In this document: positions 55,528 to 63,684 of the stretch, in pieces
Layout of the letters: each line of letters opens with the position of its first letter
Position numbering within the stretch: the stretch's first letter is position 1
Assembly: GCF_004340685.1 (NCBI RefSeq)
Contig: NZ_SLUN01000015.1
Location: 1-64,000, forward strand
Source of the DNA: Hydrogenispora ethanolica
Lineage (GTDB): Bacteria > Bacillota > UBA4882 > UBA8346
Length of the DNA stretch: 64,000 nt
Direction: 5' to 3'
Notes under the pieces: model-generated
Told to the model about the DNA's origin: nothing
The model's input: only the letters and a program-made list of their open reading frames with translations
Database searches by the model: none
Position numbers and translations under genes: made by a program

Positions 55528-56382
55528 ATGGAACCAAAACGCATCGTGGTCTTGCTGGGGAGTCCCCGGAAACGCGAGACCTTCCAGGCCGTGCAGCAGT
55601 TTGAGCGGGCCTTGCGCGTCGCGTACCGGCCGGAGTTGGATTTTGAATATGTCTGGCTGCGGGATTTCCGGATCGAGCCCTGCGCGGGCTGTTTCGCCTG
55701 CCTGTCGAAGGGCGAGGAGTTTTGTCCCCGCCAGGATGACCGGGACTTGCTCCTGGTGAAGCTGTACCGCGCCGACGGGGTCGTCTTCGCCACCCCCAAT
55801 TACGCGCTACAGGTTACGGCGCTGATGAAAAATTTCCTGGACCGGCTGGCCTTCGTCTTTCACCGGCCGCGTTTTTTCGGGAAGACGTTCATCGCCATCG
55901 TGACCCAGGGTGTCTTCGGCGGGAGCGGAGTGGTCCGCTATCTGACCAAGCTGGCCCGGATGTGGGGCTTTCAAGCCGCCCAAGGCGTCTGTATCAATAC
56001 CATCGCGCCGCGCACCCCGGCCGAGGACGCCGTGCTCCGGCGCAAACTCGGGAGGGCCGCCGTCCGCTTCGCCCGGTGGTTGCGGCGGCCGGGTCCGGCG
56101 CGGCCTTCCTATTTCATGCTGACGCTCTTCCGGTTGATCCGTGCGAGTTACCGGGCGGTGCCCGATCCGGCCTCCCGCGACCGCCGCTATTTTCAGGAAC
56201 ACGGCTGGTTCGAGACGGAATATTTCTATCCGGCGCCATTGAGCCCCGGCCAACGAATCGTCGGAGCGCTGGTGGATTGGATGGCGGCGCGCCTGGCCAA
56301 GCGGCGCAGCGCCGAATTGGACAGGCGGGCGGGGGAGAGCGAGACGGCCGCCGGTGAACGGCGAAGGCGGGGCGGGTCATAA
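55528..56382 (+). CDS. NADPH-dependent FMN reductase-like flavoprotein
   Basis: The 284-residue protein has a flavodoxin-like N-terminal domain (IVVLLGSPRKRETFQAVQQF, then DGVVFATPNYALQVTALMKNFLDRLAF). Between these lies a cysteine-rich loop, PCAGCFACLSKGEEFCPRQDD, like the iron-sulfur flavoprotein group. The C-terminal 110 residues are basic and of unknown function. The ATG at 55528 follows GGGGGTTGGAGG. Its role is unknown; electron transfer is likely. Confidence 0.82.
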   Translation: MEPKRIVVLLGSPRKRETFQAVQQFERALRVAYRPELDFEYVWLRDFRIEPCAGCFACLSKGEEFCPRQDDRDLLLVKLYRADGVVFATPNYALQVTALMKNFLDRLAFVFHRPRFFGKTFIAIVTQGVFGGSGVVRYLTKLARMWGFQAAQGVCINTIAPRTPAEDAVLRRKLGRAAVRFARWLRRPGPARPSYFMLTLFRLIRASYRAVPDPASRDRRYFQEHGWFETEYFYPAPLSPGQRIVGALVDWMAARLAKRRSAELDRRAGESETAAGERRRRGGS

Positions 56383-56474
56383 CCGCCCATGCAACCGCTT
56401 CATGCCATCCCGGAGTCTGCCCGGACTCGCCGGGCAAAATGATCAACCTGGAAACCCACCTTTTCAACCCGAAG

Positions 56475-56500
56475 CGCGGCCGGCCCCGCGTTTTTTGTTT
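56475..56500 (+). terminator. Probable Rho-independent terminator
   Basis: CGCGG and CCGCG enclose a six-base loop and are followed by TTTTTTGTTT, 92 bases after the flavoprotein stop. The stem is short but GC-only. Confidence 0.6.
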
Positions 56501-56626
56501 TGTTGGGCCAAAGCGCGGCCGGCGCAATGATTTTGTAAGATTTTCTTTATTCGATCCGACAAGGGAATAACGTTTCGCCGCCGAAACAAGAAGGGAGAAA
56601 CGATTTATAAACCTGGAGGCGATATT

Positions 56627-57364
56627 TTGCAACTGGTTGTCGACACCCATACGCACACCCTGGTTAGCGGCCATGCTTACAGCACTGTCCAGGAGAATGC
56701 CCGGGCGGCCAAGGCGAAAGGCCTGGCGATGATGGCCATGACCGACCACGGACCGGCGATGCCCGGCGCTCCCACCTGGGTTTATTTTGAAAATTTGAAG
56801 GTGATCCCGCCGCTGTTGGAGGGGGTCCGGATCATCAAGGGCGCCGAGGTGAATATCACCGATTACCAAGGCCGCTTGGACATCCCCGACACCACCCTGC
56901 GCAAGTTGGATTTCGCCATCGCCAGCCTGCACGATCTCTGCCTGATCCCGGCGGGTATCGAAGAGAACACGGCGGCCATGATCCATGTCTTGCGGAATCC
57001 CTATATCGACGGCCTGGCCCATCCGGGCAATCCCCAGTTTCCGGTGGCCATCGACCGGGTGGTGGCTGCGGCGAAACAGTATCACAAGCTTATCGAGCTG
57101 AATAACCATTCGTTTACGGCCCGGGCGGGCAGCGCGCCCAATTGCCGGGAGTTCGCCGTCCAATGCAAAGCCGCCGGAGTGCGGGTCATCTGCGGCAGCG
57201 ATGCCCATTTCAGCACCGGGGTGGGCGAGTTTGACCATGTCCGGCGCTTGCTCGAAACCGTGGCCATGCCGGAGGAACTCATGCTGAACGCCTCGGCGCC
57301 CCGTTTCGAAGCCTATTTGCAGGAGCGGAAGGAACGGATCGCCAAGGGAGATCCCGGCCGGTGA
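56627..57364 (+). CDS. PHP-domain hydrolase (YcdX-like)
   Basis: The 245-residue protein has the PHP metal motifs VDTHTHTLVSGHAYS (H8, H10, H16), AMTDHGPAMP, IIKGAEVNITDYQG and VICGSDAHFSTGVG. YcdX-type proteins are trinuclear-metal phosphatases; the physiological substrate is unclear. The TTG at 56627 follows CTGGAGGCG. A shortened, in-frame-deleted copy of this gene is found at 62601, and the sequence after it (57413-57515) recurs after lepB. Confidence 0.9.
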   Translation: MQLVVDTHTHTLVSGHAYSTVQENARAAKAKGLAMMAMTDHGPAMPGAPTWVYFENLKVIPPLLEGVRIIKGAEVNITDYQGRLDIPDTTLRKLDFAIASLHDLCLIPAGIEENTAAMIHVLRNPYIDGLAHPGNPQFPVAIDRVVAAAKQYHKLIELNNHSFTARAGSAPNCREFAVQCKAAGVRVICGSDAHFSTGVGEFDHVRRLLETVAMPEELMLNASAPRFEAYLQERKERIAKGDPGR

Positions 57365-57412
57365 GGCCCGGAACTTTCGCGCCTCCGTTTTGCGTTTTTT
57401 TGGTTATCTTCA

Positions 57413-57515
57413 AGCCCCACAAGCCCGCCGCTGCACTGCCGGCGGGCGCTTCGTTGATTCGCCCTCCAATCGTTTTTCGAAGTTTCCCCGCCGCTCGCAC
57501 GCAGGGTTGATTTCA
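57413..57515. repeat. PHP downstream segment, duplicated after lepB
   Basis: The segment starting AGCCCCACAAGCCCGCCGC, with the hairpin GCCCGCCG/CCGGCGGGC, matches 63571-63668 with scattered differences. Here no T-run follows the hairpin. The remaining bases up to the structured repeat at 57685 show no gene. Confidence 0.8.
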
Positions 57516-57684
57516 CTTTCGGCTGAAAATGAATATTGAATACAAGGGCCCGGCGCGTACATTTGCGGCGGGCCTTTGCCTGATTGAAACGGAACAACTG
57601 TAAGATGTGAAAAAGTGATATTCGCGCAAAGATTAAATCCCACTTAATGAGTTATTAATTTCAGACGGATACAATGGGAGTCGA

Positions 57685-57834
57685 ATTAAAAGCCATGTGA
57701 TAAAGTCCTCAAATTCGGAAATCACTCTTTCAAAGGATTAAAATCGACTTTATCACTTGCTTCTCTGAGCTTTTGTGTTCACCCCGGCCTTCGGCGGGGT
57801 TTATCACAACGTTTTTAAAAGCCATGGGATAAAG
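57685..57834 (+). repeat. Structured dispersed repeat, copy 6 plus partial head
   Basis: A full copy has the first hairpin GTGATAAAGTC/GACTTTATCAC and the last ACCCCG-GCCTTCGG-CGGGGT, ending TTTATCACAACGTTTTTAAA. A second head, AAAAGCCATGGGATAAAG, begins at once in the same orientation and stops 10 bases before the start codon of the next gene. This suggests an earlier tandem arrangement with loss of one copy's body. Confidence 0.9.
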
Positions 57835-57843
57835 CGAGAGCGG

Positions 57844-58641
57844 ATGACGATACTGCACAATATTTATATCGCTTCTCCGGTGCTATGGGCTTTCCCGCTG
57901 GAGCAGGTCATCGCGATCGTCCACGGGCGAGGTATCGGCGGCGTGGAGGTCTGGGCGGAGCAGGTTTGGTATCACCGGAGTTCCATCCGGGAGATCGTTC
58001 GCCTCAAGGACCGCTTTCAGATGAATCTGACCTCCCATGCGGCCAGCTGGGATCTGAATATTGCCGCCTTGAACCGCGGCATCCGCCGCCAATCGATCCG
58101 TCTCGTCAAACGATCGATCCTGCTGGCGGAGGCGATCGGGGCTAACAACATTACGATTCACCCAGGCCGGCTTACGCTTTCTGCCACCTGGACGGACTGG
58201 CATTTTGCCGTATTGACGGAGAGCCTTCAGGAGATCAGCACTTTTGCCCAAGCACATCAAGCGGTGATATCTGTTGAAGTGATGGAACCCGTCAAAAAAG
58301 AGTTCATCATTGACGCGCCGGCGGTGAACCGGCTTCTGTCACAATTGCCGGATTCGGTCATGGTCACGTTGGATGTCGCTCATCTGCCGCGCCAGACGGA
58401 TTTTGACGATTATTTCGCAAAAATCAAGCGCATCAACAAGATTCACCTCAGCGACCGCAGTCAAGACCGGTATCATCTGCCGCTCGGCCAAGGTGATCTG
58501 GACTGCGCGGCGTTATTGAATGGTTTACGAGACTCCGGCCTGCCGTTAGTCATCGAAGGTCATGACGACCGGAAGGATCAGGCGGTATTGCGGGAAAACC
58601 TCGACTTTCTGCGGCGCTGGTTGGATTCAATAACAAAATAA
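57844..58641 (+). CDS. TIM-barrel protein, sugar phosphate isomerase/epimerase family
   Basis: The 265-residue protein fits the AP endonuclease 2/xylose isomerase-like TIM-barrel family: GIGGVEVWAEQVWYHRSS, NNITIHPGR, ISVEVMEP (metal Glu), VTLDVAHL, INKIHLSDRSQDRYHLPLGQGDLD and LPLVIEGHD. Members isomerise or epimerise sugars or sugar phosphates at a divalent metal. The ATG at 57844 lies right behind a structured repeat, with only a weak GCGAGAG site. It is 12 bases before the binding-protein gene, so it probably acts on what that importer brings in. Confidence 0.85.
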   Translation: MTILHNIYIASPVLWAFPLEQVIAIVHGRGIGGVEVWAEQVWYHRSSIREIVRLKDRFQMNLTSHAASWDLNIAALNRGIRRQSIRLVKRSILLAEAIGANNITIHPGRLTLSATWTDWHFAVLTESLQEISTFAQAHQAVISVEVMEPVKKEFIIDAPAVNRLLSQLPDSVMVTLDVAHLPRQTDFDDYFAKIKRINKIHLSDRSQDRYHLPLGQGDLDCAALLNGLRDSGLPLVIEGHDDRKDQAVLRENLDFLRRWLDSITK

Positions 58642-58653
58642 GGAGTGGCTTGG

Positions 58654-59691
58654 ATGAGCGGGATGAGACGAAAAAGTATCTGGATGACCCTGATGTTGGG
58701 AGTATTGACGCTGTCAACCGCCTGGTTTAACGCGGGAGTCAAAGCGGCCAATTCTTCCGGCGCCGACCTGAAAATCACCGGGAAGATTCTCTTGTACACC
58801 TCCCAACCGGACCAGGACGCCCAAGGCTTGGTCAGTGCGTTCCTGAAAAAGTATACCCAGGCAAAGGTGGAGATCTTCCGGTCCGGGACCGAAGAAGTGA
58901 TCAGTAAACTGTTGGCCGAGGCCAAAGCCGGTTCGGTCCAGGCCGATGTCTTATTGGTGGCCGATGCCGTGACCTTTGAGCGGCTGAAAGAACAGAATCT
59001 GTTAATGCCCTACCGTTCGCCGGAGCTTGCCAAGATACCCAAAGCTTATATCGATAAGGACGGAATGTATACGGGCACGAAGATCATTTCCACCGCCTTG
59101 ATTGTCAATACCAAAAGCGTAACCAAAATGCCGAATTCCTGGCGCGTGCTGACCGATCGGGCCTCCAAAGGGAAAGGCATCATGCCCAGTCCGCTCTATT
59201 CGGGCGCTGCTGCGTATACGCTGGGCGTGCTCATCCGCAAGGACAACTTCGGCTGGGATTATTATAAGGCGCTTAAGAGCAACGAGATCGCCATCACCCA
59301 AGGCAACGGCGGAGTAATCAAGTCAGTGGCGGCCGGTGAGAAATCCTACGGAATGGTAGTGGACTATATGGCGGCCCGAGCTAAGGCGGAAGGTTCGCCG
59401 GTGGAGCTGATCTACCCCAAGGAAGGCGTTACCGCGGTCACCGAGCCGGTCGGCATCGTCAAGGGCACCAAAAATGCGGCGCTGGCCCAAGCGTTTGTGG
59501 ACTTCGTCTTGTCGGCGGACGGCCAGAAACTGGCGACCCAGATGGGTTACACGCCGCTGCGGGCGGGAATCAAAGCGCCTCAAGGTTTAAAGACCGTTAA
59601 AGGGATTAAAGTCATCGCTGCCGATATCAGTGAGTTGTACAAGAACCGGGACAATGACAAAAAACAGTTTTCAAGCATCTTTGAGCAATGA
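58654..59691 (+). CDS. ABC transporter substrate-binding protein (AfuA/FbpA type)
   Basis: The 345-residue exported protein has a signal peptide (residues 1-31) and the type II binding-protein fold: KILLYTSQPDQDAQGLVSAF, ADVLLVADAVTFERLKEQNLL, ITQGNGGVIKSVAAGEKSYGMVVDYMA and AQAFVDFVLSADGQKLATQMGYTPLR. The family binds Fe3+, phosphonates, sugar phosphates or polyamines; the ligand cannot be assigned. The ATG at 58654 follows AAGGAG by 8 bases; the GTG at 58645 overlaps that site. Confidence 0.88.
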   Translation: MSGMRRKSIWMTLMLGVLTLSTAWFNAGVKAANSSGADLKITGKILLYTSQPDQDAQGLVSAFLKKYTQAKVEIFRSGTEEVISKLLAEAKAGSVQADVLLVADAVTFERLKEQNLLMPYRSPELAKIPKAYIDKDGMYTGTKIISTALIVNTKSVTKMPNSWRVLTDRASKGKGIMPSPLYSGAAAYTLGVLIRKDNFGWDYYKALKSNEIAITQGNGGVIKSVAAGEKSYGMVVDYMAARAKAEGSPVELIYPKEGVTAVTEPVGIVKGTKNAALAQAFVDFVLSADGQKLATQMGYTPLRAGIKAPQGLKTVKGIKVIAADISELYKNRDNDKKQFSSIFEQ

Positions 59692-59706
59692 ACCGAGGGG
59701 TAATGA

Positions 59707-61461
59707 ATGGCTGACGACAGCGTCTTAAATGCGAACCACGGGGAGAAAAACCAGAGCGACCTGCTTTTTCGCCCCTTTTTCTTTTCCGGGAACTCCGGGA
59801 AAGGTTGGACCTGGGTAGCCCTGGCTTTGGTGATCATCGTCTTTTTCCTGCCGGTGTTGCGGCTGATCTGCTTGAGTTTCAGCGCCGCCCAAGGCATTTC
59901 CCTCGAAAATTACCGGCAAGTTTTGAGTGAAACCGCTACCTGGAAGATCCTTAAAAATACCCTGATCATCACCGGGGGCGCCACCTTGCTGGCGTTGCTG
60001 TTCGGGGTGTTGGCGGCCTGGCTGGTGGCATACAGCGATATCCGCGCCAAAAAATTGCTGCAAACCCTGATTGTTTTGCCCCTAATCATTCCTTCCTACA
60101 TCATCACCCTGGCCTGGACTCAGTTGCTGAGTCCAGGGGGAATGGCCGCCCGAATCCTGGCGTTGCTGCCAGGAAACATAAAGCCCTGGAATATCTACAG
60201 TTTCGGCGGGATCATCATGATGATGGGGATTTCCTATTATCCGCTGGTTTACTTGTTGACCCGCGACGCGCTGCGGCGGATCTCCCGCGACGCGGAAGCG
60301 GCGGCCCGGGTCGCCGGACTGAATAAAACGCAGGTATTGTTGAAGATAACTCTGCCGCTGGCATTGCCCGGAATCGCCGGCGGCGGCTTGCTGGCTTTTC
60401 TGGCCAGTCTCGACAATTTCGGGATCCCGGCCTTTCTGGGGATTCCGGCGCGGATTAATGTCTTAAGCACCTATATTTATCAGCAGATCATCGGCTTTGG
60501 GCCCTCGGCATTCGCTCAAGGCGCCGCCCTCTCGGTGCTGCTTGGCCTGATCGCCTTGGCCGGCACCGCGCTGCAATGGTGGCTGGTACGAAAACACCAT
60601 CACCTGGAGACGGTGGGTGAGGATCGGCTGCCCCGCTTGGCGCTGGGCAAGTGCCGGCCCTGGGTCGAGTTCTTGTTCGGATGCTTTCTGATCGGCGGCA
60701 GCGTCGTACCGTTGGTGGCCATGGCCATGGCTTCGTTGATCAAAGCCTACGGATTGGACTTCACGCCCGTTAATCTGACGCTCAAACACTATCATTTCAT
60801 CCTGTTTGAGAGCCAGAAAACCCAATACGCGCTGCGCAACAGTTTGCTGCTGGGCCTGGCCGCCACGCTCATCTGTCTGTTTTTCGGGACGGCGCTGGCT
60901 TATTACCGGATGCGCCGGGCTTCCCGCTTCGGCAAACTGGTTGAGCTGGTGGTGGGGATCCCCTACGCCCTGCCCGGAATGGTGCTGGCCCTGGCGATGA
61001 TCTTCAGCTGGATGGAGCCCCTGCCGGGTTGGAACCCGGGCATCTATGGCAGCATTTGGATATTGGTCATCGCTTACGTCACCCGGTTTATGATCTTACA
61101 GGTCCGGGGCAGTATTGCCGCGCTCATGCAAGTGGACCCGTCGATGGAGGAAGCGGCGCGGATCTGCGGCGCCGGCATGCCGGCGCGCTGGCGTAAGATC
61201 CTCGTTCCGTTGCTGTTGTCCGGCATCTGCAGCGGCGCGTTCTTGGTGCTGATCTCGGCTTTGACCGAGTTGACCTTATCCTCGCTTCTGTGGTCGAGCG
61301 GCGCCGAGACGATCGGGCTGACGATCTTCAATTTTGAGCAGGCCGGTTTTGTGACCTACTCGGCCTCCTTCTCCACCTTGGTGGTAATGTTGATTCTTGC
61401 GGCAGGCCTCCTGCTGCGGATCCTGCAAAAATTTTGGCAAAGCAGAGTGGTGCGCGAATGA
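59707..61461 (+). CDS. ABC transporter permease, fused two-domain type (FbpB/ThiP-like)
   Basis: The 584-residue protein has about 12 membrane segments and two copies of the permease EAA-type loop: DAEAAARVAGLNKTQVLLKITLPLALPGI in the first half and MEEAARICGAGMPARWRKILVPLLLSGI in the second. This double permease is typical for iron, thiamine and phosphonate-type importers with AfuA-like binding proteins. Its stop overlaps the ATPase start by 4 bases (ATGA). Confidence 0.92.
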   Translation: MADDSVLNANHGEKNQSDLLFRPFFFSGNSGKGWTWVALALVIIVFFLPVLRLICLSFSAAQGISLENYRQVLSETATWKILKNTLIITGGATLLALLFGVLAAWLVAYSDIRAKKLLQTLIVLPLIIPSYIITLAWTQLLSPGGMAARILALLPGNIKPWNIYSFGGIIMMMGISYYPLVYLLTRDALRRISRDAEAAARVAGLNKTQVLLKITLPLALPGIAGGGLLAFLASLDNFGIPAFLGIPARINVLSTYIYQQIIGFGPSAFAQGAALSVLLGLIALAGTALQWWLVRKHHHLETVGEDRLPRLALGKCRPWVEFLFGCFLIGGSVVPLVAMAMASLIKAYGLDFTPVNLTLKHYHFILFESQKTQYALRNSLLLGLAATLICLFFGTALAYYRMRRASRFGKLVELVVGIPYALPGMVLALAMIFSWMEPLPGWNPGIYGSIWILVIAYVTRFMILQVRGSIAALMQVDPSMEEAARICGAGMPARWRKILVPLLLSGICSGAFLVLISALTELTLSSLLWSSGAETIGLTIFNFEQAGFVTYSASFSTLVVMLILAAGLLLRILQKFWQSRVVRE

Positions 61462-62507
61462 ATACCGAAATGATTCAAGTCAGTAAAAGGTTCGGCCGGT
61501 TTGAGGCGCTCAAAACGATCGATCTGACCATCGAACCGGGGGAGTTTGTAGCCGTGCTCGGTCCTTCCGGCTGTGGTAAAACGACCTTGCTTCGCCTGCT
61601 GGCCGGATTTGAGGCGCCCAGTTCGGGAAGGATTCTGATTCATGGGGTGACGGTCAGCGACGAAAATGAGATGTTGCCGCCCGAAGTCCGCAACATCGGA
61701 ATGGTCTTCCAGTCTTTCGCCCTGTGGCCCCATATGAGTGTCCGGGAGCACTTGCGCTTCCCGATCCGCTATCATAAGTATACGCCGGCGGCGGTTCGAA
61801 AGCGTGAAGCGGAACGGATTGACGAGGTGCTGGCCCTGGTTGGGCTCAGCGAATTGGGGCAGCGGATGCCCAATCAATTATCCGGCGGCCAGAAACAGCG
61901 GGTGGCGCTGGCCAGGGCGATCGTCGCCAGACCTTCCTTGCTCTTAATGGATGAGCCGCTCAGCAGTTTAGACGCAGAACTCCGCCTGAATATGCGTCAA
62001 GAGATCCAAAACATTCATCGTTTGACCCAGACCACGATTGTTTATGTGACGCACGACCAAGCGGAAGCCCTGGCTATGGCGGATCGCATTGTCATTATGA
62101 AGGACGGCCGGATCGAACAGGCCGGCCGGCCCGAGACGATTTATAGCCGGCCGTCGACCGAATTCGTGGCCCGGTTTGTGGGGAAAGCCAATTTGGTGAA
62201 GGGAAAGTGGGACGGTGATCGCTTCTTCCCCGGCTGCGCTGCGCCGGGCATCACCTGGAACGGCGAAACGGTCGCGGCTGAACTCCGCAGTCAAGGATTA
62301 TTTCCGGTAAGGCCGGAACAGTTTTTGATCACTCCGGATCGTCCGGGGATTCCCGGCCGGATTAAAAACGTGCAGTATCAAGGGAAGGAGGTTCATTACA
62401 CCGTTGCGGTCATGGACGATTATTATGAAGTCCATTGTGCTGCTCTCCGCCGGTACACCCTTGATCAAGAAGTATCGCTGCAAATCGATTTGGGGCCGGA
62501 ACCTTGA
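61458..62507 (+). CDS. ABC transporter ATPase (FbpC/PotA type)
   Basis: The 349-residue ATPase has Walker A GPSGCGKT (35-42), signature [15 protein letters not shown], Walker [16 protein letters not shown] and the switch histidine in [13 protein letters not shown]-terminal TOBE-like regulatory domain ([20 protein letters not shown]) follows. It powers the permease encoded just before. The ATG at 61458 is chosen for the 4-base overlap and family start [14 protein letters not shown]. Confidence 0.93.
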   Translation: MNTEMIQVSKRFGRFEALKTIDLTIEPGEFVAVLGPSGCGKTTLLRLLAGFEAPSSGRILIHGVTVSDENEMLPPEVRNIGMVFQSFALWPHMSVREHLRFPIRYHKYTPAAVRKREAERIDEVLALVGLSELGQRMPNQLSGGQKQRVALARAIVARPSLLLMDEPLSSLDAELRLNMRQEIQNIHRLTQTTIVYVTHDQAEALAMADRIVIMKDGRIEQAGRPETIYSRPSTEFVARFVGKANLVKGKWDGDRFFPGCAAPGITWNGETVAAELRSQGLFPVRPEQFLITPDRPGIPGRIKNVQYQGKEVHYTVAVMDDYYEVHCAALRRYTLDQEVSLQIDLGPEP

Positions 62508-62600
62508 AGATTGTAGCTGCCGGTCTCCGCGGCCATTGGGCGGGGAGCGGATTGCGGTTAGCGAATTTTAATCCGGCGGGAAAAATAACCCCGTCGCGGA

Positions 62601-62753
62601 ATAAATTTGAAGGTGATCCCGCAGCTATTGGAGGGAGTCCGGATCATCAAGGGCGCCGAAGTGAATATCACCGATTACCAAGGCCGCTTGCACATTCCCG
62701 CCTATTTGCAGGAGCGGCAGGAACGGATCGCCAAGGGGGATCCCGGCCGGTGA
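62601..62753 (+). pseudogene. Truncated copy of the PHP hydrolase gene
   Basis: The 51-codon frame repeats the PHP protein (56791-56888 and 57312-57363) with a 423-base internal deletion, exactly 141 codons, so the frame continues to the same GDPGR stop. Only a few substitutions separate the copies. Metal motifs HTH and DHG and the GSDAH motif are missing, so the fragment cannot be a working PHP enzyme. Similarity continues to 62796. The rest of 62508-62914 shows no other gene. Confidence 0.85.
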
Positions 62754-62914
62754 GGCCCGGAACTTTCGCGCCCCGTTTTGCGTTATCTTGGTTATCATTG
62801 CCAACCCAGCGATTGACATTCTTGCCATGATCCGCTCCTGGCCGCGTGGCAACGGGCGGCCGGGCGTGCGGCGGCGGCGGTGAAATCCAGGATGGCGCGA
62901 GGTGGAAAGACCCC

Positions 62915-63571
62915 ATGTTCGATAAGTTGAAAGCCTTTGGCAGGGAAAAGATCCCCGGCGTTTGCGGGAAGACCCGCTGGCTTGGCAAGGCCTGGCGAGA
63001 GTTGTGGCAGTTTGGGCTGGTCTTTATTCTGACGTTCTTCGTGATCCAGCCGTTCGTGATCGCCTCCTACGATACGCCGACCGGTTCGATGGAGCCGACG
63101 ATCATGACCAATACCCGGTATTTGGCGTTGCCTTCGGTATACGGGGGCTTTGTCCGATTCACAGCGATTAAGCTGCCGGGGTTCCGGCCGATCCGGCGCG
63201 GCGCGATTGTCATCTTCAAGTTTCCGCGGGATGAAAGTCAAAACTTTGTCAAACGGGTGATCGGCCTCCCCGGCGAGGAGGTGGCGATCCACGGGAAAAC
63301 GGTGTGGATCAACGGGCAAGTGCTCCGGGAACCCTATGCCAGCTTTGATAATACCGTGACGGACGATTCCCGCGCGGACTACGGTCCGGCGGTGGTGCCG
63401 CCCGGCCAGCTCTTCGTCCTCGGCGACAACCGCGATAATTCGTGGGACTCCCGCTACTGGGGTTTCGTGCCGGTCGCAAATGTCTTTGGGACGCCGCTGC
63501 TGACGTTCTGGAGCTATGACGGGGAGCGGCACCGCCTCCGTTTCCGGGAGATCTTCAAAATCCTCCGCTAA
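62915..63571 (+). CDS. lepB: Signal peptidase I
   Basis: The 218-residue protein has one N-terminal membrane helix (FGLVFILTFFVIQPFVIA, about 33-50). The catalytic serine S58 lies in TPTGSMEPT, the lysine K113 in FVKRVIGLPGE, and the box E motif is LGDNRDNSWDSRYWGFVP. It cleaves signal peptides on the outer face of the membrane. The ATG at 62915 follows GAGGTGGAAAG; the GTG at 62846 would add a low-complexity stretch. It is bracketed by duplicated PHP-locus sequence. Confidence 0.94.
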   Translation: MFDKLKAFGREKIPGVCGKTRWLGKAWRELWQFGLVFILTFFVIQPFVIASYDTPTGSMEPTIMTNTRYLALPSVYGGFVRFTAIKLPGFRPIRRGAIVIFKFPRDESQNFVKRVIGLPGEEVAIHGKTVWINGQVLREPYASFDNTVTDDSRADYGPAVVPPGQLFVLGDNRDNSWDSRYWGFVPVANVFGTPLLTFWSYDGERHRLRFREIFKILR

Positions 63572-63668
63572 GCCCCGTAAGCCCGCCGTTGCACCGCCGG
63601 CGGGCGCTTCTTTTTTTCGACCTCCCATCGTTTTCCCAAGCTTCATTGCCGCTCGCGCGGGCAGTTGA
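63571..63668 (+). terminator. lepB terminator within a segment duplicated from the PHP locus
   Basis: AAGCCCGCCG and CCGGCGGGC form a hairpin followed by GCTTCTTTTTTT (to about 63617), a good intrinsic terminator right after lepB. The whole segment matches 57413-57515 behind the PHP gene, where the T-run is absent. Confidence 0.8.
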
Positions 63669-63684
63669 CCGGGGCACCCGGGCA

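Noticed and set aside
62504-62830. 108-codon frame after the ABC ATPase gene
   Set aside because: It reads the truncated PHP copy in the wrong frame; the true frame of the remnant is 62601-62753.
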